Notes under the pieces: model-generated
The model's input: only the letters and a program-made list of their open reading frames with translations
Told to the model about the DNA's origin: nothing
The model's database searches: none
Part shown: positions 33,756-45,672 of the stretch, in pieces
Layout of the letters: each line of letters begins with the position of its first letter
How positions within the stretch are numbered: the first letter of the stretch is position 1
Assembly (NCBI GenBank): GCA_022419385.1
Contig: JAJUBI010000004.1
Location: 2,275,286-2,339,285 of the forward strand
Direction: 5' to 3'
Length of the DNA stretch: 64,000 nt
Origin: Paraconiothyrium sp. Pb-2020
Lineage: Eukaryota; Ascomycota; Dothideomycetes; Pleosporales; Didymosphaeriaceae
Translations under genes and position numbers: made by a program

Positions 33756-36647
33756 TCAATTCAGCATGCTCCCAAACCCCATCCCATACGCGCCCTGTTG
33801 CGGCGGAAACCCATCTAGATCACTCCCCACACCGACCCCTGGCCCCGAGTTCCATTCCCTCCCAAAATCACCACCTCCATCACCCAAACTCAAAAAGTCC
33901 AAATGTGTCATATCGCCGCCATCAGTCAACGCGTTCATCTCAGGGAAATGCACGTTCGCAAGGTTATTAATCGCATCTGATGTGTCGAGCTCGGCGCCCA
34001 TCCACGCATTCCGCGGCCCAGACGTCGACAGCGCAGCCGAAGACCCCGTAGCCAGAGAGTGCGACATATCCGAAGCGTTCTCTGATATTGGTGGCCAAGA
34101 CGAGATCTCCGAGCGAGGTGTCACCATAATAAACCCGTCGGAGCGTTCAGACTCCATATCCCAGCGATGCGATGCGGGCGGTGCTTTTATGGTGAGATCG
34201 ACGTTGGTGACGTTGGAAGCCATGCTCATGCTGCGCTTCTTACTAGAGCCGGTACCAGCACGTGGACGGCTCGTTTGTCGCTTTTTGTACATTGGGACAT
34301 CTGCGGGGTCGTTTGTGGAGCCGCGCCGGGCTGGAACGAGCGCAGATTTGGGCTTGTATAATTTGAAATCGTTTGCAACGGGTCCGCCGCGGAGCTCGAT
34401 CATTACGGCACGTAAGACCACGGCCATGCGTTCAGCTGGCTGGTAAGTCACGGCCATGTCGTTGAGCGCAGCAGAGAGGCATTCTAGGTATTGCATATTG
34501 TTGTTGCGATCGTTGGGGTCTTTGATGAACGCGAGAGCGGCTACAAGAGCGGTGGCGGCGGTACCCTAAGGTTCTCAATTATTGTTCTGGCAGCGCAAGA
34601 AAGTTCACTTACAGCATGTTGCAGACCCGTAACAAAGATCTGCTTGGTATCGAAGCGCTGACGGTGCTGCCAAAAAATCCTTGCCACCCGGATAGCATGC
34701 TTAGTGCACACCGTCCTCGACAAAGCAGAGAAGTGATCATCTGGACCATTTCCCTCGTAATCTTGACTACTCTGGTCATCGTACATAGCAAATGGCCGAT
34801 GAAGCAAAATGAGGGAACTGTGGTATTGCTGATGCAAAAGGAAAAACGAAAAAGGCGCTGTTGCGATATTCGCAGGTGTCCAGCGAAGCTGCTCCGGGAG
34901 CCGGGCATACCATGTGCTAAATTCGCGGTCTAGAGCTGCCATACGGAGATACTGGTTACGGTCGACAACTGATTCCGTGTTCTGTTTGAGGGGGTCCATA
35001 TTTTCTGTTATCTTGCCAGCGAGCTCCATCAGGTCAATGAGTGCTTCGTAGATCTGAGTTTCTAGGGTCTTCTCCGGACCGACGGGTTTGCATGTGCCCA
35101 GGCGTTCAAATTGCTTGGAAAGGTTGTATATCTCGAGATCGGAGTTCTTCATGCCTGTGGGTCGACCGAGGAACAACGCCCAGTATCTGCTTTTGTAAGC
35201 TTGTATGTAGCATAGAAGATAAGGAGCTCACTTACTTATCGTACATAACGCATGCCCACAGTGTCATCTGTCGAATCTCTACTTCCCGCTGCGGAAGGCC
35301 AGACATTCGCGAGTCAAGATGCAGGCCAATATCGAAAGCAAGGCGAACAGCTAAACCGGAATAAAGCCAACCCAGATTGTCCCGACCAACTATCACACGT
35401 TAGATTTCCGACCTTGCTATCAAATGACGAAACCTCTCACCTCCGCACTCGAGATCTCCTAGCAGCAGCATAGCAACCACCGTCGGAATCCCACCAGGCC
35501 TCTCTAACTCATGGTCAAGCATATACTTTGCTTCACGATGCAGCGTACTCTCCATCTGCGGTAGCGAAATCTTCTTGATATCCGGGCGCTCTTTATCCGC
35601 GTGTCGAAAGCCGATCGCCAATACACAAACGTGGAGGAAGCCCGAATAAAATTGCGTTCGGCCTGCCTCTCGATCTTGCTCAAACGCTTCTCGGTGCAGT
35701 ACATGGATTACAGTGTTGTAACACGTCCAGAACTCTCCAGAACATCTCCATAAGATAATCATACGTTTCCAATGGTAACGATCTGATGATTTTCTCTGCG
35801 CGGCGTGCTTGCTCGGAGAGTTGCTGCTCAGAGTCCATGGGGTTGCCGTGCTCTGAGTGCACGTGACAGTTTGTTGTAGGTCCAAAATATCGCAGTCGGC
35901 CGCTCAGCTGGTCGAAACTGAGATGTCCTCGTGTGGAAAGAAGCCTGCTCACCATGCCGTCTCTTTTGGGTGGCGGAAGCATAGATGGCGAGCCAGCGCT
36001 TTCGGCCTCTCCGTAAGGGCTGGGGATGTCATGTTCGATGTGCTCAACCTCTCCGTATTGCTGTGGGCTCTGCTGGCTGCCTGGACTGGATTGGTCCTCT
36101 TGATTTTGTTGTCCTTCGGGCTTGCGACCATTTGATTGTTCACCTTCTTGTGGAGCATGACGGGTCCTGGGTGGATGCTGTGCAGGTGGTGCTTCGACAC
36201 CCTGTTCTTTTAACATTGTTTCTAGTAGCGCAACCCGATCGGTAAGACTGCACATATATGCTCTTGAGATTGGGCTAGAGCATGTCAGCCAACGCGGCTC
36301 ATTAGGCTGGCGTAAACGTACCGTCTCCGCTCATCGTCGTTCTTAATTACACATTCTACGCCTGATCGTTTGCATTGTGTACACTCCTTTTCGCCTGAAG
36401 GTACGACGCACTGCCCACGTGTCAGTAGCGATACCTAACTAGACTAGATGAAGCGTACCCGGATCCGCCGATCGCGGCATGAAGCACAAGCAACTGAAGC
36501 TCTGTGTCGTGATTTCTGCGGCTTTGCTTGCTGTGATGCGTTCTGATTCTGATCTTTGGTCGTCTCTCCCTCTGACTTTAGAGGGCTGTTGGTCGACCGC
36601 TGCTCAACCGCATTCGTGCTTACGTCTGTAGTCATGATCTCTGTCAT
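33756..36647 (-). pseudogene. Zn2Cys6 transcription factor, frame broken by 10-bp duplication
   Basis: Exons 36647-36459, 36410-36322, 36274-35441, 35389-35236, 35186-34613 and 34565-33756. The Zn2Cys6 cluster is split by an intron after ACASCRDRRIR and continues CVVPSGEKECTQCKRSGVEC. A fungal transcription factor middle domain follows (DNLGWLYSGLAVRLAFDIGLH, YWALFLGRPTGMK), then a Ser/Pro/Asp-rich C-terminus. In exon 3 the frame shifts by one at a 10-base near-duplication (35724-35743). Removing one unit gives a continuous LMEMFWTCYNTVIHVLHRE and restores the phase of every later exon. As written, translation would stop after FWRVLDVL and about 14 more residues. It is a disabled copy, an allele, or an assembly artefact. 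By position it would be the block's own regulator. Confidence 0.75.
35724..35743 (-). repeat. 10-bp tandem near-duplication in TF exon 3
   Basis: On the coding strand GTTCTGGAGA is followed directly by GTTCTGGACG (8 of 10 identical). It adds 10 bases, hence a +1 frame change. Confidence 0.85.
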
Positions 36648-37564
36648 GGCAGTTGTTGACCTGGGTATCGGGTGAGATGAAATGGTTCACGGAACGGTCA
36701 AAGGTCAGGAAAGGGAAGAGAATTGCGGGGAATCTGGGGAAGCATGCACGGAGGGTGACATGGAAATAAAGCATTGCCCATCCACTTCGACTTGGGCTCC
36801 TAACCTAGCCTCGGACGCTTGGCCGAGCTAGCGAGCTGCTGGTGATGGGGCGTGGCCTGACCCATGGTCAACGCGGGGTCCCACCTCCACATGGCCAATG
36901 TCAGGCCGTGTGTCGAGGATGTGCCTGTCTCCGGTCTTCGCGAACACCAAAAGTGGTGTGTGGTTCTCGGCCGGAGCCGGATGCTCGGTATCTAGCCCAC
37001 CTTCAGCGTGTGCCACAAAACCCTGAGGTTGCCATGATGGAACAGCTTCCCCACGGGCAAGGCAGAAAGCTTCCTTCCCGCCGAACTGAGGGGCTTTCTG
37101 CCTACCGAATCGTGTCTTGTTTCTGCAGGCGTCTGCAGGGCTGGTGCATTGCGTACAAGGTCACAGGGAACGTGGGAATGTCACAGGTCTCGCGTGCCCG
37201 AGCGAAGAAGGCGTAGTCAACCCAATCAAACTCAGTCAGGGACTATGCCGGCGGCCCTAGGCCATGGATCTGGATGGATTGCGTTGCCGCTAGAAAGTTA
37301 ACAAAGCAGAGGATGCGAGCACGAGTCGTGCGGAGGAGGGAGCTGAACGAATCCGGGGTGGATCTTAGTCAGGTTGCAACCTTGTGGGGATCGACAAGTA
37401 CGCGCACCCGCACGCCTTGATTCGTCGACTCTTGGTACCGTACGGAGTCTCGGAGGAATGCAGCTCGAGCCAAGAACGCCCAATCTGCCTCCCACGCGTT
37501 AGTGATTCAGCGCTTCACTATCTCGCATATGCGCCATTTACCGCTGCAGCTGTTGAATAACATC
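36648..37564. other. Intergenic, about 900 bp
   Basis: Upstream of the Zn2Cys6 gene, GC-richer than its surroundings. Open frames at 36842-37216 and nearby have no recognisable features. Confidence 0.4.
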
Positions 37565-37777
37565 ATGCATATACTGGTCGTATTGAGCGTATTGACTGCA
37601 AGTGCTGACGCCTATAGCTACTGGAAACAAGAAGATGCTATCGAATCGAACATGCTGGTGCATGGAACAAGCACCGAAAGAAATCCTACGAGGGAATCTG
37701 AAGAACGGTCCGAGAGCAAGGGGTGGCGACCCTCGACAATGCGGGGAAGGCGGAGCTGGACGCAAGACCCGCAATGA
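37565..37777 (+). CDS. Possible small secreted protein, 70 aa
   Basis: From ATG 37565 the frame starts with a signal-peptide-like segment (MHILVVLSVLTASADA) and then a charged, Cys-free tail rich in Glu, Arg and Ser. An ATG 12 codons upstream is also in frame. There is no homology I can name and no intron. It could be a chance frame: the gap before the convergent monooxygenase gene is only 70 bp. Confidence 0.3.
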   Translation: MHILVVLSVLTASADAYSYWKQEDAIESNMLVHGTSTERNPTRESEERSESKGWRPSTMRGRRSWTQDPQ

Positions 37778-37847
37778 CGGCTCGGTGGAACACCGGTATG
37801 CCTAACTTGTATACAAATAACAATGCGCGCTTATCGAGGCGAGGCGG

Positions 37848-39993
37848 TTAGGCGACGCTCCACTCGTGGTCTGAGTTCCTGATGTAGACACTCAGCCCTT
37901 GAATGTCTTTCTCGACTGTAGCCTTGACGTCTCCGTTGCCCAAGAACGCAAACCTGTTCTTGTAGCGATACGTATAGTCGTAATCCTCCCACCGCGGGTC
38001 TTTGATCGTCTTGAGGAAGTGAATCGTGGCACCTGGCCAGAGATAGATCCTCTTCTTGATCTCGCCGTCCTTGAACCAGCTGCGGCACTCTTCTTGCCAC
38101 ACAGTGTTTCCGTGAAATTCGTCAAAGTGGTCGTAAATCGCATCTAGCGCATCCTGCTTCACAGCCATCGCCTTGATGCCCTCGTGTTGCATCTTTCGCA
38201 TGCATTTAATTGAGTATTCGATGGTGGTCTCGATCGACGGAAGTAACGTGCCGTTAGACCAAGTGGCGCCTGGACCAACGATGGTGTAGTAATTGGGGAA
38301 TCGAGGGGCGCTTACGCCGAAGTATAGGTTCGGGCCCTTGGTCCAGTCCTCCCTGATCGATTTTCCCTCGCCGTTGATTACTGTGAAAGCGGGCTGGAAA
38401 GCGACCTGGAACCCAGTGGCGCACACTAGCCTCTCAACCTTGTGAACAGTTCCGTCCACAGTTTCGATACCTTCGGGAACCACGCGCCTGATGCCCTCAA
38501 AAATAGGCGTCACATTGTCCTGCACCAGTGACTCAAGGAAGCCATCACCAGGCGAAATTCTTCGGCAGCCGGGAGCAAACTTGGGTGTAATGAATTTCTT
38601 CAGATCCTCATGGCCAGGGCCCATGCGCCGGTGCATCTCTTTAGTGATAACATCCCTCATCGTGTTGGAAAGCTCGGAATTTTGGATGTACATGCCGAAC
38701 AAACTATTAATCTCGGCCTCAATGCGCTTTCGAAAATCAAGGTGGTACTCTGGATCATCGCGGAACTTCTTTATGTCTGTTTCGGTGAAGTTATACTGGC
38801 GCTGCCCAGGGTCTACATCCTGGCCCTTTTGCAGATCATGTGCGAGAGCACCAGCACCGAACGGCGGAGAGATCCAAGTTGGACTTCGCATGAAGACTTT
38901 GACTTCCTTGCAGATTTTCTGGAGCGCGGGTGTTATTTGTACACTGGTGGATCCCACACCAATGATAGCAGTTGACTTGTCCTTGAAATCGACACTGTGA
39001 TCCCAGTTGGCAGAGTGAAGAATTGGTCCCTTGAAGTCATGAAGACCCTCAATTTCCGGCCATTTCCAGGTGTTCAGTATGCCTTCGTGTCGTAGTCAGT
39101 AAAAAGCCCTTCCCAGGATAAAGGGTGTATCCATACCACTGCCGTTGACCAACACGTGTGACCATTCCTTCCGTTGCTCCTTCGTTTTTGGGTTCTCAAC
39201 GGTCAAATTGTAGATGCCCTCTGACGGGTCCCATCTCGCCTCGACGATCTTGCTGTTCAGTTGCATGTACTTCTTGCTTCCTGATCGCGCGTTAGTCCTA
39301 TCCCACAATCATTCGGTTGGTAGCCATAGAATGGAAATTAGGGGCGATGAGCCTCTGTTATGCCCTTTTGGAAGAACATAGAGTGCACATAGTTCCGTAT
39401 CAGAGCCGTAATCAAAAATTCACTGACGTACCGTGTCTTTCTGCGAAGTTCTCAAAGTAGCCCTGAATTTCAGCACCTGACGCAAAGAACTGCGACCAGT
39501 CTGGCTTGGGATCCCAAGTGAAATTGTAGTCGTGCGAAGGGATATCACAAGCGACGCCAGGGTATGTGTTCTCATACCAAGTTCCACCGAACATTGGGTT
39601 CTTCTCGTAGAGCGTCAGTTCCCATGACCCTGGAACGAGCATCTTCTCCATCTTGTAAGCCAGGCATAGGCCAGAAGCCCCAGCACCTACGCATGCCACT
39701 CGTAGCTTGCTCGGCTTAGAGTGGTACTGCTGCAGGATCTTGTATTCCCCCTCAGGGTTCGCTGGCGGATAGTCGTACATCGTGGTGATGCCATTCAGGC
39801 CACTGATGGGTGTGAGCAGCTCTGAGGGCGCCATTGCGGGCTCTGCCTTAGAGGACGCGTTGGACGAGATGTCCGGAGTTTTCGAGGTAGTAGAAGCAGT
39901 AGGATCGCTTTTCTGCTTCTCGCGTTTCTCGACTTTCTCGCCCTTATCGCGAGGAGGGGTGAGACGGATGAAGGTAGATAGTCGTTTGAGCAT
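37848..39993 (-). CDS. Baeyer-Villiger-type flavin monooxygenase
   Basis: Exons 39993-39432, 39280-39137 and 39082-37848 give 646 residues. The FAD-binding motif is VACVGAGASGLCLAY. The Baeyer-Villiger fingerprint reads FKGPILHSANWD (FxGxxxHxxxW). The NADPH-binding motif is AIIGVGSTSVQ. FGGTWYENTYPGVACD is the flavin-contact segment typical of this group, which includes the fungal sterigmatocystin-cluster StcW type. These enzymes insert oxygen next to a ketone, turning cyclic ketones into lactones, with O2 and NADPH. The Ser/Lys-rich first 50 residues are not part of the fold. An inverted repeat lies about 95-135 bp upstream of the ATG. The next gene upstream on the same strand is a CoA ligase. 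Confidence 0.92.
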
Positions 39994-40766
39994 GACAGAC
40001 AGTGGCGTACAGCTTATAAAACGAGCAATGAACTAGAGCACTCAGACCACCAGCGCATGACGATCAGACTTGCGTGCTGGAGTCTTTAACCGTTCCTCGG
40101 GGCTGCACAGCTGTGCTGAACGGTTACTCGTATGCAGGGCCATCGGAAGCACCTCTGCGAGCTCTGCTTAACGGCACCCGTAAGCTAGGGCAAGAGCATA
40201 CTGGCGCCATCCTCAGAGGCTCTGGACTTTGCACGATAGCTCTGAGCCGTCGGCAAGCGTGGCGCACAGCGCATTACTCGTTGACTATGGGGTATCTTTT
40301 CGCTGTGGTGGCAGACGCGGAAAAGTAAACGCGGGGTCGGAACGCGCTGAGGGGCCCAGTGCATCGAGTTCCAATCCATAGTTCAGCGTTCTTATTGGTC
40401 GGCCCGCAACAAGGGCCTGGTCAGAGGTTTCGGGGATGGTCGGTCTTAGATTGCAATGCTGAAGTGAGATAGATGGCATATATTCAGTCGAAGGAGAAGT
40501 GGCTCGAAGAGTCATTATGCGACGAGCGTGAAGACGCACACGAATCATGCGTAGGACTGGGATGGAAGAAGCCGCGTCACGCTCTCACGAGACCGTGCGT
40601 GAATCACGCACCACACTAGTATTAGGTTATTGATATTGACTTGGGAGGCTCAGTCGGACTAATTTGAGATCTTGAATTTACTGTCTACCTTTCGGTTATA
40701 CGGAAAGCTATATGTGGATCACGGCGATGCAAGGTAATGATAGATCCTCATATGTAGTAGTATGTC
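39994..40766. other. Intergenic, BVMO promoter and CoA-ligase 3' side
   Basis: About 770 bp. It contains the 9-bp inverted repeat at 40087-40126, listed separately. No gene supported. Confidence 0.4.
40087..40126. promoter_or_regulatory. TAACCGTTC / GAACGGTTA inverted repeat upstream of BVMO
   Basis: Perfect 9-base arms at 40087-40095 and 40118-40126 are separated by 22 bases. The arms contain CCG and CGG triplets, the half-sites Zn2Cys6 dimers bind. It lies about 95 bp upstream of the BVMO ATG. Binding is inference. Confidence 0.4.
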
Positions 40767-42599
40767 TTACAGCTTTGCTTTCGGCTTCACCCCGCCCATC
40801 CTCTGAGCATCCCTCTTCGCCCACTCCTGCACCAGCGCCCTCTTGATCTTCCCCGACTGTAGTTTCGGCACCTCATCAACGAATTTTATTCCACCGACCA
40901 GCTGTTTGTGCTTTGCGACCTTCTCCTTCATGTACGCGTGTATGTCGTTCTCCATTACCTTGCCCTTGTGCTCGTCCTTCAAAGTGATGTACGCACGTGG
41001 CCACTCCTGACCGTCCAGTGTGATACCTACGGCTGCTGCATCGGCAATAGGATCATATTCCAATAGCACCGCTTCGAGTTCTGCGGGGGCGACTTGCAGA
41101 GCGTTGACTTTGATGAGTTCCTAGTACGAAGTGATCAACATGTGTGTCGGGGTCGTTGAGTGTGAGCTTGCATACCTTCTTACGGTCCACAATCCAGAAC
41201 CAGCCCTTTCTGCAGACGGCGACATCGCCAGATCGTAGCCAGCCGTCTGGCGATAGGGTCTCCTTGGTGGCATGAGGGTTGCGCCAGTACCCTAGACAGA
41301 TATTTGGACCTCGAACATAAAGTTCGCCAGGCTGACCATCCGCCACTTCCTTACCATCGTCGTCAAGAAGCATGCACTCACAATTGGGGTCGAGTTGTCC
41401 AACGCTTCCGGAGCTATATGCTGTCAGCTTATTGAACTTGATTGAGGGATGGTTACTCTTACTCGTCAATGGTACCACCCGGCACATGAATGGCACCGCA
41501 AGTCACCTCTGTCATTCCCCAGCCTTGCACGATCTCGCAGTCTAGCTTCTTGCTGATTTCGGTCTGTAATTCCTTGCTCAGCGGTGCCGCACCGCAGAGA
41601 ATATCCGTCACACTACTCAGATCGTACTTCGCTGTTTCCGGCCTTTTGCTAAGCATAACCATGATCGGCGGTGCGACCTGTAGATGAGTAACCTTCTGGT
41701 CTTGTATTGTCCGCAAGAACTCCTCGTACTGGAATTGCTTCATAATGTAGCAGGGTATTTGAAGTTTCTGTGCCATGGCAATAGTATATAGTTGGCCGTA
41801 GGCATGGTACAAGGGTAAGAAGCCTAGCCAGACTTCGCGCGGTCGATTGCTGTGGTCCCAAGGCTTTTTAAGGTAGCGCATGTATATAGTTTGCTCCAGA
41901 TTCGCGACGAGATTGTGGTGGCTGACTTCAACGCCCTTTGGTAGGCCAGTGGTTCCTGAGGAATAGTTGACTGTTGCAATGGTGGTAGTCGACTCCTCCT
42001 CGGATAGCTGAGGGAAGTTGTACGCATCCGCATCTTCTGTTGAGGGCAAAAATTCTCTCCAGTCACCGCAGTCTGCTGTAGGCGTATTCGGCACGTCTGA
42101 AAACAGGAAAACGCGACCATCTGGTAGACCGGACTTGCGCGCAGCTGCTACGGCATTGTTCGCCAGAGAGGGGTGTGCGAGGATTATCGATGCTTGAGTA
42201 TTCGTTATCTGGTGCTTCATTTCTACGTCATGTCAGCTAAAATCGAACGAATTGAGTTCATGTAGGGCAGGTCAAATACCAACCTGATGTTGTGTAGGCG
42301 GGGTTCGCTCCGCTGAATATTCTCTTCGATCCCACAATACCTAAATATGCCACAGGAACAAAGGTGTGGTTTGGAGTGAAGATCATGACTACTTCTCCCT
42401 GCTTCACTCCAAGGCGATCCAGACCAAGTGCGAGCCGCTTCGACCATTGCAACAGTGTCCGCGAGGTGAGGTAGTGGCCCGTGTCCTTCGCGTCAATCCA
42501 TATCGGCGTCTCCGCCAGTGGCTGTCCTTTTGGGTACAAATACTCCAGCAAGTTACATTTAGGAATGTCTAATGCCGGAAATGGGCTTGAGAAAGGCAT
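40767..42599 (-). CDS. 4-coumarate:CoA ligase-type acyl-CoA synthetase
   Basis: Exons 42599-42284, 42222-41463, 41413-41176 and 41120-40767 give 555 residues. The AMP-binding P-loop is YSSGTTGLPKGVEVSH. The adenylate motif is QGWGMTEVT, followed by GELYVRGPNICLGYW and DGWLRSGDVAVCRKGWFWIVDRKK. The C-terminal catalytic Lys is in PKLQSGKIKRALVQ. The end KAKL resembles a peroxisomal targeting PTS1 of the SKL class. The enzyme should activate a carboxylic acid to its CoA ester, probably in peroxisomes, ahead of beta-oxidation. It shares a 353-bp divergent promoter with an SDR gene. Confidence 0.93.
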
Positions 42600-42952
42600 T
42601 CTTGCAATTGGGAGATGATGAGCTAAGGCAAAGGAGTTTCAGGCTGAGGAGGTTGCGGAATCCGGGTTACCACAATGCAACGGGCCTGCAGTAGTAGACT
42701 GAAGCGTAACCATCTTGTTCTTGCAACTTTAAAGCGCAGTGACAATTGTAGTGGTTAGCTCGCTGCAACAGCCGGGGAAGTCGGCGGGGCACAGACATTC
42801 GAGCTAGGGCCGAGGATATCGATCTCCACGCACCGAGCTACCCCAGCTTCCTGCTATCTACCCCGGCAGCACCAGCCAACATGCCGCCGTCTGTTTGCAT
42901 ACTCCGATACTTGTTGTTCCTAGGGAGAGTGCATGTAGGGAAGTAGCATATC
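42600..42952. other. Divergent promoter region, CoA ligase / SDR
   Basis: 353 bp between two start codons. It contains CGGAATCCG at 42656-42664. Confidence 0.5.
42656..42664. promoter_or_regulatory. CGGAATCCG element in divergent promoter
   Basis: CGG and CCG half-sites are separated by three bases, 57 bp upstream of the CoA ligase ATG and 289 bp upstream of the SDR ATG. The layout suits a Zn2Cys6 dimer site; no binding evidence is available. Confidence 0.3.
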
Positions 42953-43893
42953 ATGTCTGATCTTAAGAACTTCGATCGCATGTTTCGCCTCGACGGCAAG
43001 GTTGCGCTGGTGACGGGCGGATCAAGAGGGTTGGGACTCCACACCGCAACGGCTTTCCTGCTCGCAGGTGCTAAGAAGGTATGCTGGATCCATAGTAACG
43101 AGAAGAAATGCTTATTGTCGCTGTCAGGTCTTCATATCCGCGCGCAAGAACGAAGGCGCTCAGGGCATAGACCAAGCCGTCGAGAAGCTCAATAAGCTGC
43201 CGGTATCTGGAGAGGCGGTTGGCATCGCGGCGAATGTCGCAGACACGGATGACATCTCGCGGCTGGTGAAGGAAGTTCAGAAGACAGACGATAAGCTTGA
43301 TATCTTGGTGTGCAATGCAGGCGCGACATGGGGAGGTCCGTTCGACCCGACACCAGACTGGGGCAGCAAGAAGGTGTTGGATCTGAACGTGCGCGGCGTG
43401 TTCAACCTGGCGAGACTGTAAGACGGCGTTACGTTGCTGGGAGTGATGACGGCTGACGCGACGCAGGTTCGCACCGCTGCTCGAGAAGGCCGGCACGCGC
43501 ACAGACCCCTCTCGCATCATCATCGTCTCGTCGACTGCAGGCACAACCGTCCCACACGTAGGAGAACATGGCACCATCATGTACAGCGTCTCCAAGGCTG
43601 CTGCGCATCACCTCTCACGCCAGCTCGCAGTGGAGCTTGGCCCGCGCAACATCACAACCAACACGGTAGCTCCTGGATTCTTCCCGTCGAAGCTGGCCAA
43701 CGGCTTGATCGAGAACTTGGGAGGGCAAAAGTCGCTCGAGGACCACAACCCACGTAAAAGGCTAGGAGAGCCCGAGGATATTGCTGGTGTCATGGTCTAC
43801 TTGGCGTCGCCCGCAGCTTCGTATGTGAATGGAGAAGACATTGCAGTCGATGGAGGCGTGCGGTTTGCAGCAGGGCGACAGTCACGGTTGTAG
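42953..43893 (+). CDS. SDR, 3-oxoacyl reductase-like, 280 aa
   Basis: Exons 42953-43078, 43128-43417 and 43467-43893 give 280 residues. The cofactor motif is VTGGSRGLGLHTA, the NAG motif is LVCNAGATWGG, and the active site has IIIVSSTAGTT and YSVSKAAAHHL (Ser, Tyr, Lys). DVGGVRF-like VDGGVRF near the end is typical of classical FabG-like SDRs. It should oxidise or reduce a hydroxy/keto group with NAD(P). Transcribed away from the CoA ligase. Confidence 0.92.
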
Positions 43894-44025
43894 AAATATG
43901 CCTCATGACATGGAGTTGGAGTATCACCTGTGAGCATGTTTTGGCATAACGTTCATTCATTCTTGGTTCACTGCACAACCTGCGTGATCCCTCTTCGTAC
44001 CTTTTTCTCCAACTTGCGGCACGCC

Positions 44026-44919
44026 TCATTGTGACCCATTTGTTTGCGCCTTCGTCTTCTCGATCCTTGCTAGCTGATTCTCCATTGACGTAAATTTCAT
44101 CATAGCCTCCATCTCCGAATCACAGAACCTGTTCTTCTCCCGGAAATAAAAGTTGTTTCTATTCACCTCCACGGTCAAGCCATACGCATCCTCAGCCTTG
44201 ATCTTCCTGCCAGTCGAATCCACCAAACCGCCTCCATCTAGCACATGCGTAACAGCTTTGACGAGCTCAGACATTGGCGTAAAGTACTGCTCAGGGAAAC
44301 TCTTCCATTCCTCTCCAGACATCAAATTTGTCTTGATAGTACCCGGCGCAGTCGCATACGTTCTGATACCCTCAAGGTGGTACGAGAACGAGATAGCCTT
44401 GTTGAATTGGATCACACCGGCTTTCGCGGCAGAGTACATGGGGCAAAACTCGGATGGATACAGCCCGCCGCAGCTGGCTGTCATGACCAGTGCGGGGCCA
44501 GGACCGTCTCCTTTTGGTGACTTGCGGAAGTAGTGGAGAGCCGCATAGCATGTGTACACGACGGCTTTCAGGTTGATTTCGATGCTTAGCAGGTTGGGTA
44601 ATGGAGGCGGTTTGCTCAAATCGTGCTTCTCGTAGAAATTGTCACGCTCGACTATGCCCGCATTTGCGAAGACGAAGTCTATCCTACCAGACGTGGCGAA
44701 GGCGGATTCGAAGGCTGAGATGAGGCTGTCGTAGTCGGTCACGTTTGTCTTGTGGAAGTAGGCGTTCTTGAGTGTCGATGTCACCGTCTTCCCGGCGATT
44801 TCGTTTAGATCAACTAGATGGAGGTCCCAATCCTCGTTGGAACGGGAGGCTAGCGCTTCGGCGACAGCGATGCCCATGCCCGAGACGCCGCCTGTGATGA
44901 AGGCTGCTTTCTTCACCAT
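44026..44919 (-). CDS. SDR, 15-hydroxyprostaglandin dehydrogenase-like
   Basis: A single exon of 297 residues. The cofactor motif is FITGGVSGMGIAVAEAL, and DLHLVDLN places an acidic residue for NAD preference. VFANAGIVERDNFY, VMTASCGGLYP and YSAAKAGVIQFNKAI complete the catalytic set. The long C-terminal tail (about 50 residues after VEVNRNN) is found in fungal members. Likely an NAD-dependent alcohol dehydrogenase for a ring or chain hydroxyl. Convergent with the preceding SDR (about 130 bp between stops) and divergent from the aldehyde dehydrogenase. Confidence 0.92.
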   Translation of the reverse strand: MVKKAAFITGGVSGMGIAVAEALASRSNEDWDLHLVDLNEIAGKTVTSTLKNAYFHKTNVTDYDSLISAFESAFATSGRIDFVFANAGIVERDNFYEKHDLSKPPPLPNLLSIEINLKAVVYTCYAALHYFRKSPKGDGPGPALVMTASCGGLYPSEFCPMYSAAKAGVIQFNKAISFSYHLEGIRTYATAPGTIKTNLMSGEEWKSFPEQYFTPMSELVKAVTHVLDGGGLVDSTGRKIKAEDAYGLTVEVNRNNFYFREKNRFCDSEMEAMMKFTSMENQLARIEKTKAQTNGSQ

Positions 44920-45672
44920 TATGAAGGCTTTTACTTGCTAGGGTATCTGGAAATGTTCGAGAGAGATTAACAGACAAATCGGTATCCTGGAATAAGGTGT
45001 TTTCAAAGCGTAGACGTTGCGCTATGTAACAAATTGCGCGGAGAATCGTGAGTCTTTCTCCGCACCATAAGGGATGGGAAGGAACGCTTCTTCCGAGCGG
45101 GAAAGAGGGGCTCATCGTCCCTGTCAGGTTGACGCTGCCAACGTGCGACTTCATGATGTTGTTGCACTTTCATCCTTTCAGTGAAGATTCCTTCACCAAG
45201 ATTCTTCGACCAATGCTCCGCCTCTCCTGTCGTAGCCTTACGCCGCGTCAAACCTTTCGGAACTGCATCGGAACGAGGATGAGGTGCACTTCCTGTAGGC
45301 ATGCACGCGACGTCATGCACTGCGGAGACCCCAGAGATGTCGACTCGTGTAGCGTGGTTGGCGCGCAGTTGGCGTGTCGGTTGTGTGCGGAAAACAAACC
45401 GCGAGCGCGTTTTGCCTCACCCGAGCAGCACCTGGATGCGCGCCGCGCCGCAAACTCCACTCCAGAATCGAGCCGGCATGGGGCGCAGGTGCGATATGCA
45501 CACCGATCATGTTCGGACTTAGGACTTTTGGCATTGGCAGTTGGCTCCTTGATCAATAGCCATGTAACGGTTATACCCCTCCGCTTCCCCGCCTTGTGAG
45601 CTCTCACACGCTGCACACTTCTCATTTCTTCTCTTCTCAGTTGCTGCGTCCATCCACCTTGATACCCACACC
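44920..45672. other. Divergent promoter region, SDR / ALDH
   Basis: About 750 bp between two start codons, with an inverted repeat at 45038-45063. Open frames such as 45048-45599 have no recognisable content. Confidence 0.45.
45038..45063. promoter_or_regulatory. GCGGAGA / TCTCCGC inverted repeat
   Basis: Perfect 7-base arms at 45038-45044 and 45057-45063 with 12 bases between, about 120 bp upstream of the SDR ATG. The arms hold CGG and CCG triplets. A regulatory role is inferred from position. Confidence 0.35.
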
